A DNA stretch of 64,000 nt, taken from NCBI GenBank assembly GCA_016709155.1, contig JADJEI010000013.1, positions 806,001-870,000 on the forward strand, read 5' to 3'. A program made the translations under genes and the position numbers. Under the pieces are notes generated by a model. It made no database searches and was not told the DNA's origin. It saw only the letters and a program-made list of their open reading frames with translations. Positions 1 to 8,092 of the stretch are shown one piece after another. The first letter of the stretch is position 1. Every line of letters begins with the position of its first letter. The DNA is from Ignavibacteriales bacterium (lineage in GTDB: Bacteria; Bacteroidota; Ignavibacteria; Ignavibacteriales; Ignavibacteriaceae).

Positions 1-23
1 ACTTTTTTTCAGCTTGATATGAT

Positions 24-53
24 AAAAGGGAATGGCAACTGTCATTCCCTTTT
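24..53 (+). terminator. Rho-independent terminator, possibly bidirectional
   Basis: A perfect 11-bp stem pairs 24-34 (AAAAGGGAATG) with 43-53, separated by an 8-nt loop, and runs straight into a T-rich tract on the plus strand. It would end a plus-strand gene lying before the window. The opposite strand also gives a stem followed by TTTT, so it may also stop the minus-strand lipoprotein gene that ends at 63. Confidence 0.75.
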
Positions 54-62
54 TTATAATTT

Positions 63-605
63 TTAATAACTGAAAGTTCTTCCGCAAATTGATCCCGACA
101 CAGTAGGTATTGTTTCATTGATTGTGATCGGGCAGTTTCCATTAACCTCCTGATTTACATCTTTGCCAACAGTGCCGGCATAAGAGAGTTGAGCACAAGT
201 ATAGCTTCTTGCAATGTAGGTGGATGAAAAAGTTCCATCAATATTTATGGTGCCGTTGAATGTTAAATTGTACTGATCCTTAAATCCTTTGCAGTTCGTC
301 ATTTCAAAAACAAGGTGCAGTGTGTTGATACCATTATCTGCTGCTTCGGTTGTTCCTGTTATGTGAATACTCCCTCCCTGCGGACCTGCAACTGTCAAGT
401 CTTTACCACCTGCGGGTTGTCCGGCAATATTCTGATTCCAGATGAAAACAAAAACATCAACAATTCCGTAAGCCAAATTTTCATCCTGGCAGCCTTGATC
501 GCAAGCAGCCTGCGGTGGATTAGTTACATCGTTAGTTTCTGAGCAGCTATATAAAGAAAAACTAAGTATTGATGAAACAAGTAAGAGCGAAAAATATTTT
601 TTCAT
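63..605 (-). CDS. Putative secreted lipoprotein of unknown function
   Basis: The 180-residue product starts with a lipoprotein signal: MKKYF, a hydrophobic stretch, then a lipobox LYSC with the modifiable Cys at residue 21. I chose the ATG at 605 because GGGGAG lies about 9 nt upstream; a longer frame to 644 has no better site and would bury the signal peptide. The mature part is acidic and rich in Gly, Thr and Asn, with a probable beta-sheet character and several Cys residues (including the C-terminal third), which could form disulfides. I do not recognise a family. It stands alone and converges on the terminator at 24-53. Membrane attachment by lipid is inferred; the role is unknown. Confidence 0.75.
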   Translation of the reverse strand: MKKYFSLLLVSSILSFSLYSCSETNDVTNPPQAACDQGCQDENLAYGIVDVFVFIWNQNIAGQPAGGKDLTVAGPQGGSIHITGTTEAADNGINTLHLVFEMTNCKGFKDQYNLTFNGTINIDGTFSSTYIARSYTCAQLSYAGTVGKDVNQEVNGNCPITINETIPTVSGSICGRTFSY

Positions 606-1005
606 TTTGAATCTCCCCGATTTTAATGAAGTGGTTTTTATCAAAAGGTGATCTTTTGAAATGATTTTTTATGAGAGGCATTTTTAGTAGTTCTAATTTT
701 GTTCCGTTAATATTATCGTAACAAATTTATTAAAGTTTATAAACGTCTGTGCAAACTTACAGTTTTATCTTCACCGAATCAAAAATAAATTCTTTAGATG
801 ATGATTCTTCGGAAAAATATAATTCACTTTGCAGCAAATATTAAATAGTTGGATTAAATTGTAGAGGTGTTACTATTCACATAGTAATAGAATAATTTTG
901 CTTCTTAAAAAGATGAAGGCAATTTTTTTGCTGTTGCCGGATTCATTTTAACCACAGCAGATGAATTAAACCCACATAACCATTTAATCGAAAGGATAAT
1001 ACTAC
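606..1005. other. AT-rich intergenic region, divergent promoters expected
   Basis: About 400 bp lie between the divergently transcribed lipoprotein gene and the DsrE-like gene, so promoters for both should be here. I see no hairpin, repeat, RNA gene or credible small ORF, and no clear promoter motif. Confidence 0.5.
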
Positions 1006-1359
1006 ATGAAAATACTTTTTTTAATAAACGATGCACCGTACGGAACAGAAAAATTTTATAACGCTTGCAGACTTGCAATGACAGTACAAAAAGAACATTC
1101 AGAAGTTGAAGTGAATGTTTTTTTAATGGCAGATTCTGTTACCGGTGCTCTTGTAAATCAAAACGCCCCGCAAGGTTATTACAACATTGAAAGAATGTTA
1201 AAAAGTATAATTAACAAAGGCGGCAAGGTTAAACTTTGCGGGGGGTGTATTGATGCTCGCGGTATCGCCTCACTGCAATTTATTGAAGGCTGCACAAGAA
1301 GCAATATGAGTGAGTTAGCTCAATGGTCTTTTGAAGCTGGTAAAGTATTTACATTTTAA
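1006..1359 (+). CDS. DsrE/DsrF-like family protein
   Basis: The 117-residue protein has the compact fold signature of the DsrE/YchN family: an N-terminal beta strand MKILFLIND, then a helix region FYNACRLAM and a strand EVNVFLM. It also has the conserved cysteine segment KLCGGCIDARG with Cys78 and Cys81, the place where sulfur-relay members carry their persulfide Cys. Family members move sulfur or have unknown small-molecule roles; which applies here cannot be told. AAAGGA precedes the ATG at a slightly long spacing. It is monocistronic as far as I can see, with no dsr or tus genes next to it. Confidence 0.75.
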   Translation: MKILFLINDAPYGTEKFYNACRLAMTVQKEHSEVEVNVFLMADSVTGALVNQNAPQGYYNIERMLKSIINKGGKVKLCGGCIDARGIASLQFIEGCTRSNMSELAQWSFEAGKVFTF

Positions 1360-1418
1360 AAATCTGATTCAATTTTGTTTCATAGCGTATCACTAGCGAT
1401 AGCTTCTACACGGATAAA

Positions 1419-1482
1419 TTAGAACACTTTTATCTAAAACAAAAAAGCCTTACTTTTTACACAGTTAAAATTTACTTTTGCC
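1419..1482 (+). repeat. Dispersed repeat, copy 1 (second copy 5220-5284)
   Basis: About 64 bp align with 5220-5284. Both copies contain TTAGAACAC near the left end, AAAACAAAAAAG in the middle, then CTTACTTTTTACACAGTT followed by AATTTACTTTT. The two copies differ at only a few positions in the right two thirds. The copies lie in non-coding DNA. Confidence 0.7.
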
Positions 1483-1573
1483 CGCTGAGTGAATTCGTAA
1501 AAAAAACAGAGAATAAGGTTTCATATCATTGAAGAGAAATCAGAAACTATTAAATGAATTTAATAATACGATA

Positions 1574-2785
1574 ATGCTTCTTAAAAAAATATTAATAATT
1601 ACAATTTTTGTTTTATCGAATCATTTTTGCATTGCCCAAACAACATGGCAAAAAATTTCCGACTCACTTACTACAGGATATATATATGATCTCCAGGTTG
1701 ATTCTGAGGGCAACTTATTTGCTGCGATTGACCATCAACTTTTATTATATCCGGCTAATGGTGAACAACCAAAGCACTTATATGAAACTGATAAATTGTC
1801 GATTTATATCCTTCGTATACTTTTCATTACAGATAATGAAATATTAATTGGCACCGATTTTGGAATATTTAGCTCAACCGATAAAGGTTTAACATGGTCA
1901 GCTAATTCTTTAGATAGTGTCTGGATTGATTTTTTGTTTATGGATAAGAACGGTATTATTTATGCAGGTAATGATCCTATTTATAAATCCACTGATAAAG
2001 GTACAACCTGGACTGAATTAAATCCTTCTCGCCCTGTCTCAAGTTTTTATATTACTTCTTCTGGTAATTTCTTAGCTGGTACAGATTGTGGAATTTATTT
2101 ATCAAGTGACTTTGGGCAAAATTGGATTTTAACAGGATTTTTTGATTGCGGAGATGTGCTTGCAATGAAGGGAATACAGGATGATGGTATCATTTTCATT
2201 GGAGGTGCCGATAGATTTCATGGAATATATTTCAGCACCGATGATGGTTATAAATGGGTTAAGGTGAATAATTCAGATACTCTGGATTGGGTGACTTCAA
2301 TTATTCCAACAAGCTCAAATGAAATTTATTTTAACTCTAATTTTAATGGAGTATTTAAATATAATATCCAGGATTCATCTATTACAGCTTCGAATGATGG
2401 ATTACAATATGGAGTGACCGCATTGGCGCTTGATAGTTTAGGTTACCTATACGCAGGCTCTAATGGTATTTTCAAAACTTTTTCTCCGGTTGATACAATT
2501 AAATTTCTGAACAATAATGTCTTTAATTTTTCGCTCGAGCAAAACTACCCTCACCCTTTTAACTCCACTACAACAATTGAATATAATCTACCCGCCTCGG
2601 GAATTGTTAAGATAGAAGTCTATGATATGCTCGGACAAAAGGTAATTGAATTAGAAAACAGATTTCAGCAGGAGGGAAAATATAAGGTAACATTTCAAGC
2701 AAATTCATTATCAAGCGGCGTTTATATTTATCATATGCAGATTGATGAAAAGACATTCTCAAAAAAAATGATGTACTTAAAATAA
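1574..2785 (+). CDS. Secreted Asp-box (BNR) repeat protein with T9SS C-terminal sorting domain
   Basis: The product of about 403 residues begins with a signal peptide ending FCIAQ. The middle holds several Asp-box motifs of the form S-x-D-x-G-x-x-W (SSTDKGLTW, KSTDKGTTW, LSSDFGQNW, FSTDDGYKW), the hallmark of beta-propeller blades in sialidase-like and sortilin-like proteins. The last 85 residues form a type A T9SS sorting domain: NYPHPFN, then YDMLGQKV, and a basic end SKKMMYLK. T9SS cargo is exported across the outer membrane and often surface-anchored. A TTG at 1529 with AAGG upstream would add 15 residues; I prefer the ATG at 1574 because it starts the signal peptide. The ligand or substrate is unknown. 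Confidence 0.8.
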   Translation: MLLKKILIITIFVLSNHFCIAQTTWQKISDSLTTGYIYDLQVDSEGNLFAAIDHQLLLYPANGEQPKHLYETDKLSIYILRILFITDNEILIGTDFGIFSSTDKGLTWSANSLDSVWIDFLFMDKNGIIYAGNDPIYKSTDKGTTWTELNPSRPVSSFYITSSGNFLAGTDCGIYLSSDFGQNWILTGFFDCGDVLAMKGIQDDGIIFIGGADRFHGIYFSTDDGYKWVKVNNSDTLDWVTSIIPTSSNEIYFNSNFNGVFKYNIQDSSITASNDGLQYGVTALALDSLGYLYAGSNGIFKTFSPVDTIKFLNNNVFNFSLEQNYPHPFNSTTTIEYNLPASGIVKIEVYDMLGQKVIELENRFQQEGKYKVTFQANSLSSGVYIYHMQIDEKTFSKKMMYLK

Positions 2786-2900
2786 AATTTATTCACTCCA
2801 TTAAAACATCAATCGGACAGCATCACCTGTTAAGTGATTCAATATCACCTCAAAATCTTCCAACCACCATTCCAGTAATTGCTTGCTCTTTGAAAAAGCT

Positions 2901-3346
2901 CTATTCGGTTATCTCTGCTTCAACTAATAGCTTTAGTAATGCGAGTGATTCCTGCCAGCCAAGGTAGCAGGATTCGGGGGGATAATATCAGAGACACCTT
3001 CCTGTACAATGCTCAGCTCAGTTCCGCAGGATACTTTTTTTAGCGATACAGTAACCTTCATAGCGCCGGGCATATTCGGATCGTCGAACTCATCTGTGTG
3101 GCAGATGCGCTCGTTGGGAATAAGTTCTAAGTATTTACCGCCAAATGAATGACTTTGATTTGTAGCGAAGTTTGTGAACGACATTTTATAGGTCCCCCCC
3201 ACAACAGCTTCTGAATGATGGACTTTGCCGGTAAACCCATTTGGTGGAAGCCATTTGCACATTGCATCAGGATCGAGAAAAGCACAGTAAACCCGTTCGG
3301 GAGGGGCAAGAAGTACGCGATGGAGCTTGATTGTGTTTGTTGCCAT
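2901..3346 (-). CDS. AHSA1/START-like (SRPBCC) domain protein, frameshifted
   Basis: The protein resembles the Aha1-like SRPBCC family: LHRVLLAPPERVYCAFLDPDAMCKWLPP, a Gly-Gly-x-Tyr strand, then EFDDPNMPGAMKVTVSL and QEGVSDIIPP. Such proteins bind hydrophobic small molecules in a helix-grip fold; the ligand here is unknown. The literal frame stops at 2933 after a non-family tail. Adding one base to the six-C coding run (plus-strand G run 2976-2981) restores ESCYLGWQESLALLKLLVEAE, typical of the family, ending at TAG at 2901 and giving 148 residues. I read this as a one-base deletion in a homopolymer, probably a sequence error. Confidence 0.8.
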
Positions 3347-3434
3347 GTTATCTTATTCCTTTTTTTATGATGTACTTAGATATTATCTGTGATTAGAAAA
3401 TGATTTTCACTACACAAAGCAAAATATATCCGCA

Positions 3435-4016
3435 CTAATTGTAACAGCTCGATAAGCCTTTTAAAGCTGCCGCTGTATTCTCTTCAATTAAATATAAACG
3501 ATTATCTTCAACCCGGTAAAGAAGCGGAGCAACGAGAATCTTCGGATACCTGAGACGGAGTCGCTTGACTTCGCTAAGAACAAATTCTATTTCACTCCCA
3601 ATTTCAAACATCGGTGCAAAACGATTAAAATGATCTTCCGCCGCTTCCAATTGCCATCCTGCGTTTTCCACAAGTCCTTTGATGAATTGTTTCTTGCGGT
3701 CTATAAGATTAACCATCCCGCATTGGTTATGTCCAATTAGTGCAATACTGCGAACCTCCCCCACCGCAACCGCATACGATACCTTGAACTCACTGTATCG
3801 AAGATTTGCACCGCCGGACCTGATGATGAAAGCGAAATTGTCCGGAATATGTAAATGTTTTCGATTATCCATACACATTCCAATAAGCAGCTGCGCATTC
3901 GAGTATGATTCATACGGGCGATCAAGGTTATGATACTCAAGCAAGAGACCGATAGGAGTTCCCCGATATTGCTCCGGGATATCAGATTCCAATAACACAG
4001 CTTGTAATTGATTCAT
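3435..4016 (-). CDS. Beta-class carbonic anhydrase-like protein
   Basis: Carbonic anhydrase interconverts CO2 and bicarbonate with an active-site zinc. The 193-residue protein shows the beta-class zinc ligands: C48-x-D50-x-R52 in GMCMDNRKHL, and H96-x-x-C99 in IGHNQCGM. The Asp-Arg pair that controls zinc access is kept. Length fits the smaller beta-class enzymes. The C-terminal half has an unusual charged segment before a final beta strand (LYLIEENTAAALKGL). No clear ribosome-binding site is seen before the ATG. It sits next to the left end of the cassette-like array, but lacks a matching core-site pair, so I treat it as outside the array. Confidence 0.8.
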   Translation of the reverse strand: MNQLQAVLLESDIPEQYRGTPIGLLLEYHNLDRPYESYSNAQLLIGMCMDNRKHLHIPDNFAFIIRSGGANLRYSEFKVSYAVAVGEVRSIALIGHNQCGMVNLIDRKKQFIKGLVENAGWQLEAAEDHFNRFAPMFEIGSEIEFVLSEVKRLRLRYPKILVAPLLYRVEDNRLYLIEENTAAALKGLSSCYN

Positions 4017-4163
4017 TTTTATCAGAAAAATAAAACACTGATGTTAAATTATTTTTTTTAATTCTGCATTTAGCAGGGAAAGATTTTCATTTCATTTTTT
4101 TAAATCGTTACAAAGTTAAAAGAACGACAGTTAAAGTATTTACACAAACAAGCAAAGCGATTC

Positions 4164-4224
4164 GGATTAACGCTTACTCCTCAACTACAAGAGTGAGTTC
4201 ATTAGCAGGCGCTGGTTAGGTTTA
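4164..4224 (-). other. attC-like site at the 3' end of cassette A (tentative)
   Basis: Reading the minus strand, the stop codon of the lipoprotein gene overlaps TAAACCTAAC (4215-4224), then CAGCGCCTG follows. The same ten bases flank the gene on its other side in inverse orientation (4962-4971). This is the arrangement of the R'' box of an integron attC and the start of its own cassette. The far end is uncertain: GCGTTAATCC (4164-4173) gives a 60-nt site, GTCGTT at 4124-4129 a 100-nt one. Strong arm pairing is not seen here. Confidence 0.5.
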
Positions 4225-4953
4225 ATGACTTAAAGCCCGCATAAAAATAGTTGGATCATAAATGTATTGAATTTCCTTTAGCAGTATTAAGCTATTGATC
4301 TTGTGATTTTCTATTTCACTAATAACTTGATCAAAACTAATATTGATTTTATCAACATCGATTTTTTTAATTGGGAGTTTAAAAATAATATACAGGGATT
4401 CATTGTTTAGCTTTATAAGTCCAGTAGTGTAATTATAAATATTCTGAATTTTCGATCCAAAATATTTTGGACTCCTTACATATTCTTTGTAGCATAGAGT
4501 ATCTGCAGTTATTTTGCTACAATAGATTCTATCAGGAAATATATCTTCTTCATTAACTTTAAATAATACTTTTGATAAATCGATTTCAATTTCGGAATTT
4601 GATGAATTTATCAGTGCTTCAAAGGTCAGACTATCATTTTCGGGCGAAATTAAATTGTAAGTGATCGAAAAAATATTTGGGATCATAACAGGTACATATG
4701 AGAAACCTAAAGCCAAACTATGCCCCAAATATGGTCTTGGTGTCAAATAAATTGAAAATTCTTTTTCAATGTAGTTGTTCCAATATATAGTAAAAGGCAT
4801 TGCTGAATAATTGTAATATTCAGGTCCTTCTTTCCAGCCGGATCTATCAGTATAAATATCGTTTTTAAAATAGGATACACTGTCTAATGAGGCGCATCCA
4901 AAAAAAGTATTAAATAATAAAAAGTTGATAGTGATTACTAGTTTATTTCTCAT
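4222..4953 (-). CDS. Putative lipoprotein, cassette A
   Basis: The 243-residue protein has a signal sequence of hydrophobic residues ending in the lipobox FFGC (Cys20), so membrane anchoring by lipid is likely. The rest alternates short hydrophobic strands and acidic turns (for example LIKLNNESLYIIFKLPI), suggesting a beta-rich extracytoplasmic domain. I do not recognise a family. Its stop codon lies inside the inverted core site 4215-4224 and its start is only 9 nt from the opposite site at 4962-4971, so the gene fills its unit almost completely. That packing is typical of integron cassettes. AT content is higher than in the core genes to the right. Confidence 0.75.
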   Translation of the reverse strand: MRNKLVITINFLLFNTFFGCASLDSVSYFKNDIYTDRSGWKEGPEYYNYSAMPFTIYWNNYIEKEFSIYLTPRPYLGHSLALGFSYVPVMIPNIFSITYNLISPENDSLTFEALINSSNSEIEIDLSKVLFKVNEEDIFPDRIYCSKITADTLCYKEYVRSPKYFGSKIQNIYNYTTGLIKLNNESLYIIFKLPIKKIDVDKINISFDQVISEIENHKINSLILLKEIQYIYDPTIFMRALSH

Positions 4954-4961
4954 TATGGTAC

Positions 4962-5001
4962 TAAACCTAACGACGTGTTATGTTAAAACGCAACACTGTC
5001 G
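4962..5001 (-). other. Cassette A start / upstream recombination core site
   Basis: Minus strand reads ACGTCG then TTAGGTTTA. The ten bases at 4962-4971 are the exact inverse complement of 4215-4224 at the other end of the gene. The adjoining AACGACGT (plus strand, 4969-4976) is shared with the boundaries at 7161 and 8100. This should be the R' end of the neighbouring cassette's attC site; its matching L box is not evident. Confidence 0.6.
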
Positions 5002-5100
5002 TATAAATTATTTATAGATTTCAGTTTTTTTACTTTAGTAAAAATATTCATTTACTTCCTTTAACCACATTTTAATGCTGCATACAAAAAAGCATCCCCC

Positions 5101-5130
5101 AATTATTTGATCTAAGTTATTAACTGCTTT
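5101..5130 (+). repeat. Short dispersed repeat (second copy 9547-9576)
   Basis: Thirty bases align with 9547-9576 with 26 identities, ending in an identical TTATTAACTGCTTT. Both copies lie at the edges of the cassette-like block, in non-coding DNA. Confidence 0.5.
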
Positions 5131-5219
5131 TGTTATTATCAACTATATTTTTAATTATTTTAGTTTTAGTTACTCCAACTTTATTACTCTCACTCTCCGA
5201 AAATTCACCAGCAAAAATT

Positions 5220-5284
5220 TTAGAACACCCCTTGAGTTTAAAACAAAAAAGACTTACTTTTTACACAGTTGTAATTTACTTTTA
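5220..5284 (+). repeat. Dispersed repeat, copy 2 (first copy 1419-1482)
   Basis: This copy matches 1419-1482, including TTTTTACACAGTT and AATTTACTTTT. It lies in the 514-bp gap between the cassette A start and the RAYT gene. An open frame of 72 codons at 5130-5348 runs across it and has no other support. Confidence 0.7.
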
Positions 5285-5317
5285 CCTATTAAAAAGATAT
5301 GAGAAACTTTCCCCGGG

Positions 5318-5341
5318 CTGTCACCAACCACTTGGTGACAG
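5318..5341. repeat. REP-like hairpin 1
   Basis: A perfect 10-bp inverted repeat CTGTCACCAA / TTGGTGACAG with a four-base loop CCAC. It is followed by GGGTAG. It is related in sequence and shape to the hairpins at 5438-5461 and 6033-6056 that frame the transposase gene. Confidence 0.8.
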
Positions 5342-5437
5342 CGGGTAGATAGTATAAAGCTATGAATGATAAAAATCCATTTGTTGTTCTCTCGTCAGTC
5401 ACAGCTTGTCCCGATCACGAGAAACCATTTTGCCTGG

Positions 5438-5461
5438 CAGTCACGAACCATTTCGTGACTG
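5438..5461. repeat. REP-like hairpin 2
   Basis: A perfect 10-bp inverted repeat CAGTCACGAA / TTCGTGACTG with loop CCAT ends 6 bp before the transposase start codon. In vivo it could also lie in the mRNA leader and limit translation of the transposase; that is inference. Confidence 0.85.
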
Positions 5462-5467
5462 AATAGT

Positions 5468-6028
5468 ATGGGAAGAAGAGGACGATTAAACTTAATTGAT
5501 GAGCGATTTTTCTTTGTAACAACGACAATAGTTGGTTTTACAAAAGTCTTCACCGGGGATATTTACTGCGATATTTTAATAAGAAATATTTTGCATTACC
5601 AAAAGAAATATCAATTCACCGTAATTGCATACGTGATAATGCCCTCACATTTTCATTGGATACTTGAAGTAAATCCAAAACTCGGAACTATATCTGATAT
5701 TATGAGAGATATAAAAAAATATTCTGCCTGGGATATTATGGAAGAAATCCAAAAGAAAGATAAAACTCTTGCTAATATTTTTTTCGAAGCAGGCAAAGGG
5801 ATAAAAAATCACAAAAGAAAATTCTGGATGAAAAGATTTGACGATGAAGTAATTAGAAATGAGAAAATGTTCTGGACTAAACTGCATTACATTCATAATA
5901 ATCCCCTTGAAGCCGGATTAGTCAATAGACCTGAACATTATAAATACTCAAGTGCAAAAGATTATATTTCCGGTGTTAATTCAGATTTACCTGTTGATAC
6001 TTCTTTGGCGGGTATTGAAATTAAATAA
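5468..6028 (+). CDS. REP-associated tyrosine transposase (RAYT, TnpA_REP / Y1_Tnp family)
   Basis: RAYTs are single-strand HUH-type nucleases related to IS200/IS605 TnpA; they act on REP hairpins and are thought to spread them. The 186-residue protein shows the expected order: N-terminal RRGRLNL and RFFFVT strand, the HUH motif in MPSHFHWILE (His61, His63), a candidate catalytic Tyr85 in DIKKYSAWD, and the C-terminal YIHNNPLEAGLV motif. Length is normal. It is flanked by cognate REP hairpins in inverted arrangement (5318-5341, 5438-5461, 6033-6056). It is the only plus-strand gene in a block of minus-strand cassette genes, which suggests later insertion. Confidence 0.92.
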   Translation: MGRRGRLNLIDERFFFVTTTIVGFTKVFTGDIYCDILIRNILHYQKKYQFTVIAYVIMPSHFHWILEVNPKLGTISDIMRDIKKYSAWDIMEEIQKKDKTLANIFFEAGKGIKNHKRKFWMKRFDDEVIRNEKMFWTKLHYIHNNPLEAGLVNRPEHYKYSSAKDYISGVNSDLPVDTSLAGIEIK

Positions 6029-6032
6029 AACC

Positions 6033-6056
6033 CTGTCACGAAGTGGTTCGTGACAG
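6033..6056. repeat. REP-like hairpin 3
   Basis: A perfect 10-bp inverted repeat CTGTCACGAA / TTCGTGACAG with loop GTGG begins 4 bp after the transposase stop codon. The loop is the complement-type of those at 5318 and 5438, so it is inverted relative to them. Its left part recurs at 62660-62680. Confidence 0.85.
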
Positions 6057-6122
6057 CCAAGGAAACATTAAATTATCTTTTTTCTTTTGTATTCACTATC
6101 TATTGGTCGTCAATAGCAGCTT

Positions 6123-6131
6123 GTTATAAGC
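6123..6131 (-). other. attC-like R'' core site of cassette C
   Basis: The nine bases GTTATAAGC are the inverse complement of 7155-7163 at the other end of the gene between them. On the minus strand it reads GCTTATAAC followed by AAGCTGC. The rest of this attC is not recognisable: within 70 bp to the left comes the REP/RAYT element, so the site may have been interrupted by it. Confidence 0.55.
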
Positions 6132-6185
6132 GTTTTTAAATTTATTTTATTTTTACCATCTCCTAACGTTTTAGCTATGAGTAGT

Positions 6186-7054
6186 TCATTTATTCAACCC
6201 TATTGCCATTTTATAGGCCATTGCAGCATCGGGTAGCGGCGTTAACGCATCTAATAAAATATTGTAAGTCCCTTTTGCAGACAGTTCGTCAGCAACTTTT
6301 TTAATTAAAGCTAATGTAGCTTTCATCAAACTTGAACCAAGACTTAAACGAGCAACACCTAAATCCTGCAGTTCACTTACAGATGGTGGTAATCCTATCC
6401 CAACCTTAGGGTTTGCAAGAATATTAATTGGGGCATTAATTTCCTTAACCAATGTTGAAATCGTTTCTTTTTCCCATACAGGTTGTACAAATATGCAGTC
6501 GGCACCAGCTTCCCGGTATTTATTGCCACGCTTAATTGATTCAGATAATTTTTCTCGTGGCGAACCTGACGAAGTATAAAATGAATCCGTTCTTGCATTT
6601 ATTACTAAATGAAAGCCCAGTGTATCTGATAATGCACGAATGGCTGATATTCTTTCACAAAATTCCATCTCGTCAATTAATATTGGATTTAAATCAATAC
6701 TGTCTTCAATGTTTATTCCAACAATTCCTGTTGCAATTATCTTTTTAACAGAATGAATTATTTCATTTAAATTATTTCCATATCCTGCTTCTATATCAAC
6801 AGTTACGGAACTTGTACTGCATTTACGATTCCCGTAATAGTTTCAATCATTTCTGACAATTGTATTACCTGGCAGTCAGGATACCCTAAAGAGGCAGCTA
6901 TTCCCATACTTGTTGTTGCGATTGCTTTATAGCCACTTGCTTCTATTAATTTAGAACTTCCGATGTCCCACGAGTTTAACAGAACCAAAATTTCTTTGTC
7001 CTGATGAAATTTCAAGAACAGTTCGGCTTTTTCTTTTTGAATACTTGCAACCAT
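6186..7054 (-). CDS. Isocitrate lyase / PEP mutase family protein, cassette C, frameshifted
   Basis: Members of this TIM-barrel family (PrpB, PEP phosphonomutase and relatives) make or break C-C or P-C bonds in 2-oxo acids using Mg2+. Visible motifs are LLNSWDIGSSKLIE, TTSMGIAASLGYPD, VDIEAGYG, NARTDSF and DCIFVQP. The specific loop that tells lyases from mutases is not decisive, so the substrate is open. Two frames, 7054-6803 and 6803-6186, join if one base is restored near 6806 (coding CCGTAA to CCGGTAA), giving VPVTVDIEAGYG and a 289-residue protein of normal length. The gene occupies cassette C, bounded by core sites 7155-7163 and 6123-6131. Confidence 0.85.
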
Positions 7055-7154
7055 AATATGGTCCTTTTTTAATTTAATTTTAATACATATGACTTCTCAT
7101 TGAATAGCCATAAATAAATCTATTGTATTTTGATTATACTTAATATGATACGAA

Positions 7155-7405
7155 GCTTATAACGACGTTGCGCCTAACCCGCCGCCCATAACAGGGAAGC
7201 CAAGTAAAACACAACTGATAAATATTAAACAAACTGCACTTAACTTGCATCAGCAAGTGCAGTTTGTAAGTTAATTAATTATCCCGAAGGGATCCCTACG
7301 GGAGAACGAACACTTAGAACAAAATGCTTAACAAAAACCAAACGCCAAAAATTATAAAATCGCCGAACTAAAATGGCGGTCGGGTTGAGGCGCTGGTTAG
7401 CTACC
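7155..7405 (-). other. attC-like palindromic region of cassette D (about 245 nt) and start of cassette C
   Basis: On the minus strand it begins GGTAGCTAACCAGCGCC (R''/L'') just after the stop of the cassette D gene. It ends GGCGCAACGTCGTTATAAGC, so AAC-GCGCC pairs with GGCGC-GTT as in integron attC sites, and CGGGTTGAGG pairs with CCTAACCCG. Inside are an 11-bp stem AAACTGCACTT / AAGTGCAGTTT and a palindrome around 7281-7302. Bases 7270-7327 are essentially identical to 8210-8267 in the next site. It is longer than typical attC sites (about 57-141 nt). GGTAGCTAAC at 7396-7405 mirrors 8093-8102. Confidence 0.7.
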
Positions 7406-7412
7406 TTTAATA

Positions 7413-8069
7413 TTACTCTAATCTTCTTTCTTTAAAATAATATCTTATGCCTAAATTAAGATTTAAGCCTCCATAATTCTCAGTGTAATTTAAAACATCA
7501 CTTCGCATAAAATTATATTGCGGTTCAAAAAATATTGAAATAGGACTTTGATCAAAATTCTTTTCAAGCACAGCACCAAAAAAGAATCCAAATACTCCAG
7601 AACCATCTACAGATAATCTAACTGAGCCGCTATTGTTTTTTTGTTCTTCAGAAACAATTGAATAAGTAATTCCCGCATTTACTCCTAAGGTTAAATCTTG
7701 ACTTAAAAAGAAATTATATAAAAATCCACCGTTTACTAACCATTGTGTAAAACTCGCAGAACCTTCTCTTGATTCTGAAACTAAAACAGGTGTTCCATTG
7801 ACAATACTATAAGTTTGAATTACAGGAGTTCCACTTTTAGAAAATAAAGTTGCTTTACCATAAATATATGATCTTGTAGATAATGGCAATCCAACTCCTA
7901 AGCCATATACAAATCCGAATTGTGAATCATAAGTTTTATCGAAATCTTCAATTGAAGTAAGAAATATTCCAGAATGAACAGATAAGTAAGCAGATTTTAA
8001 ATTTTCACTTTGAGCATAAATTGAAAATGAACTTAAAAGTATAACAACTATTATGATTTTCTTTTGCAT
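7413..8069 (-). CDS. Putative outer-membrane beta-barrel protein, cassette D
   Basis: The product of about 218 residues begins with a signal peptide (MQKKIIIVV to FSIYAQ). The mature part alternates short amphipathic strands with glycine turns (YGLGVGLP, FGFFFGAVLEKNF, LNLGIRYYF) and ends in a strand with aromatic residues, as in small outer-membrane beta-barrels. No specific family was recognised. The ATG at 8069 has TGGA nearby; the ATG at 8081 is an alternative, and the frame is open further into the neighbouring attC-like site, which I do not believe is translated. It is the only gene of cassette D, delimited by 8093-8102 and 7396-7405. Confidence 0.75.
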   Translation of the reverse strand: MQKKIIIVVILLSSFSIYAQSENLKSAYLSVHSGIFLTSIEDFDKTYDSQFGFVYGLGVGLPLSTRSYIYGKATLFSKSGTPVIQTYSIVNGTPVLVSESREGSASFTQWLVNGGFLYNFFLSQDLTLGVNAGITYSIVSEEQKNNSGSVRLSVDGSGVFGFFFGAVLEKNFDQSPISIFFEPQYNFMRSDVLNYTENYGGLNLNLGIRYYFKERRLE

Positions 8070-8092
8070 ATTTTTTTCCATTAAATATTTTT

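Noticed and set aside
5130..5348. Open frame of 72 codons with a hydrophobic start
   Set aside because: It runs across a dispersed repeat and into a REP hairpin, and has no ribosome-binding site or family.
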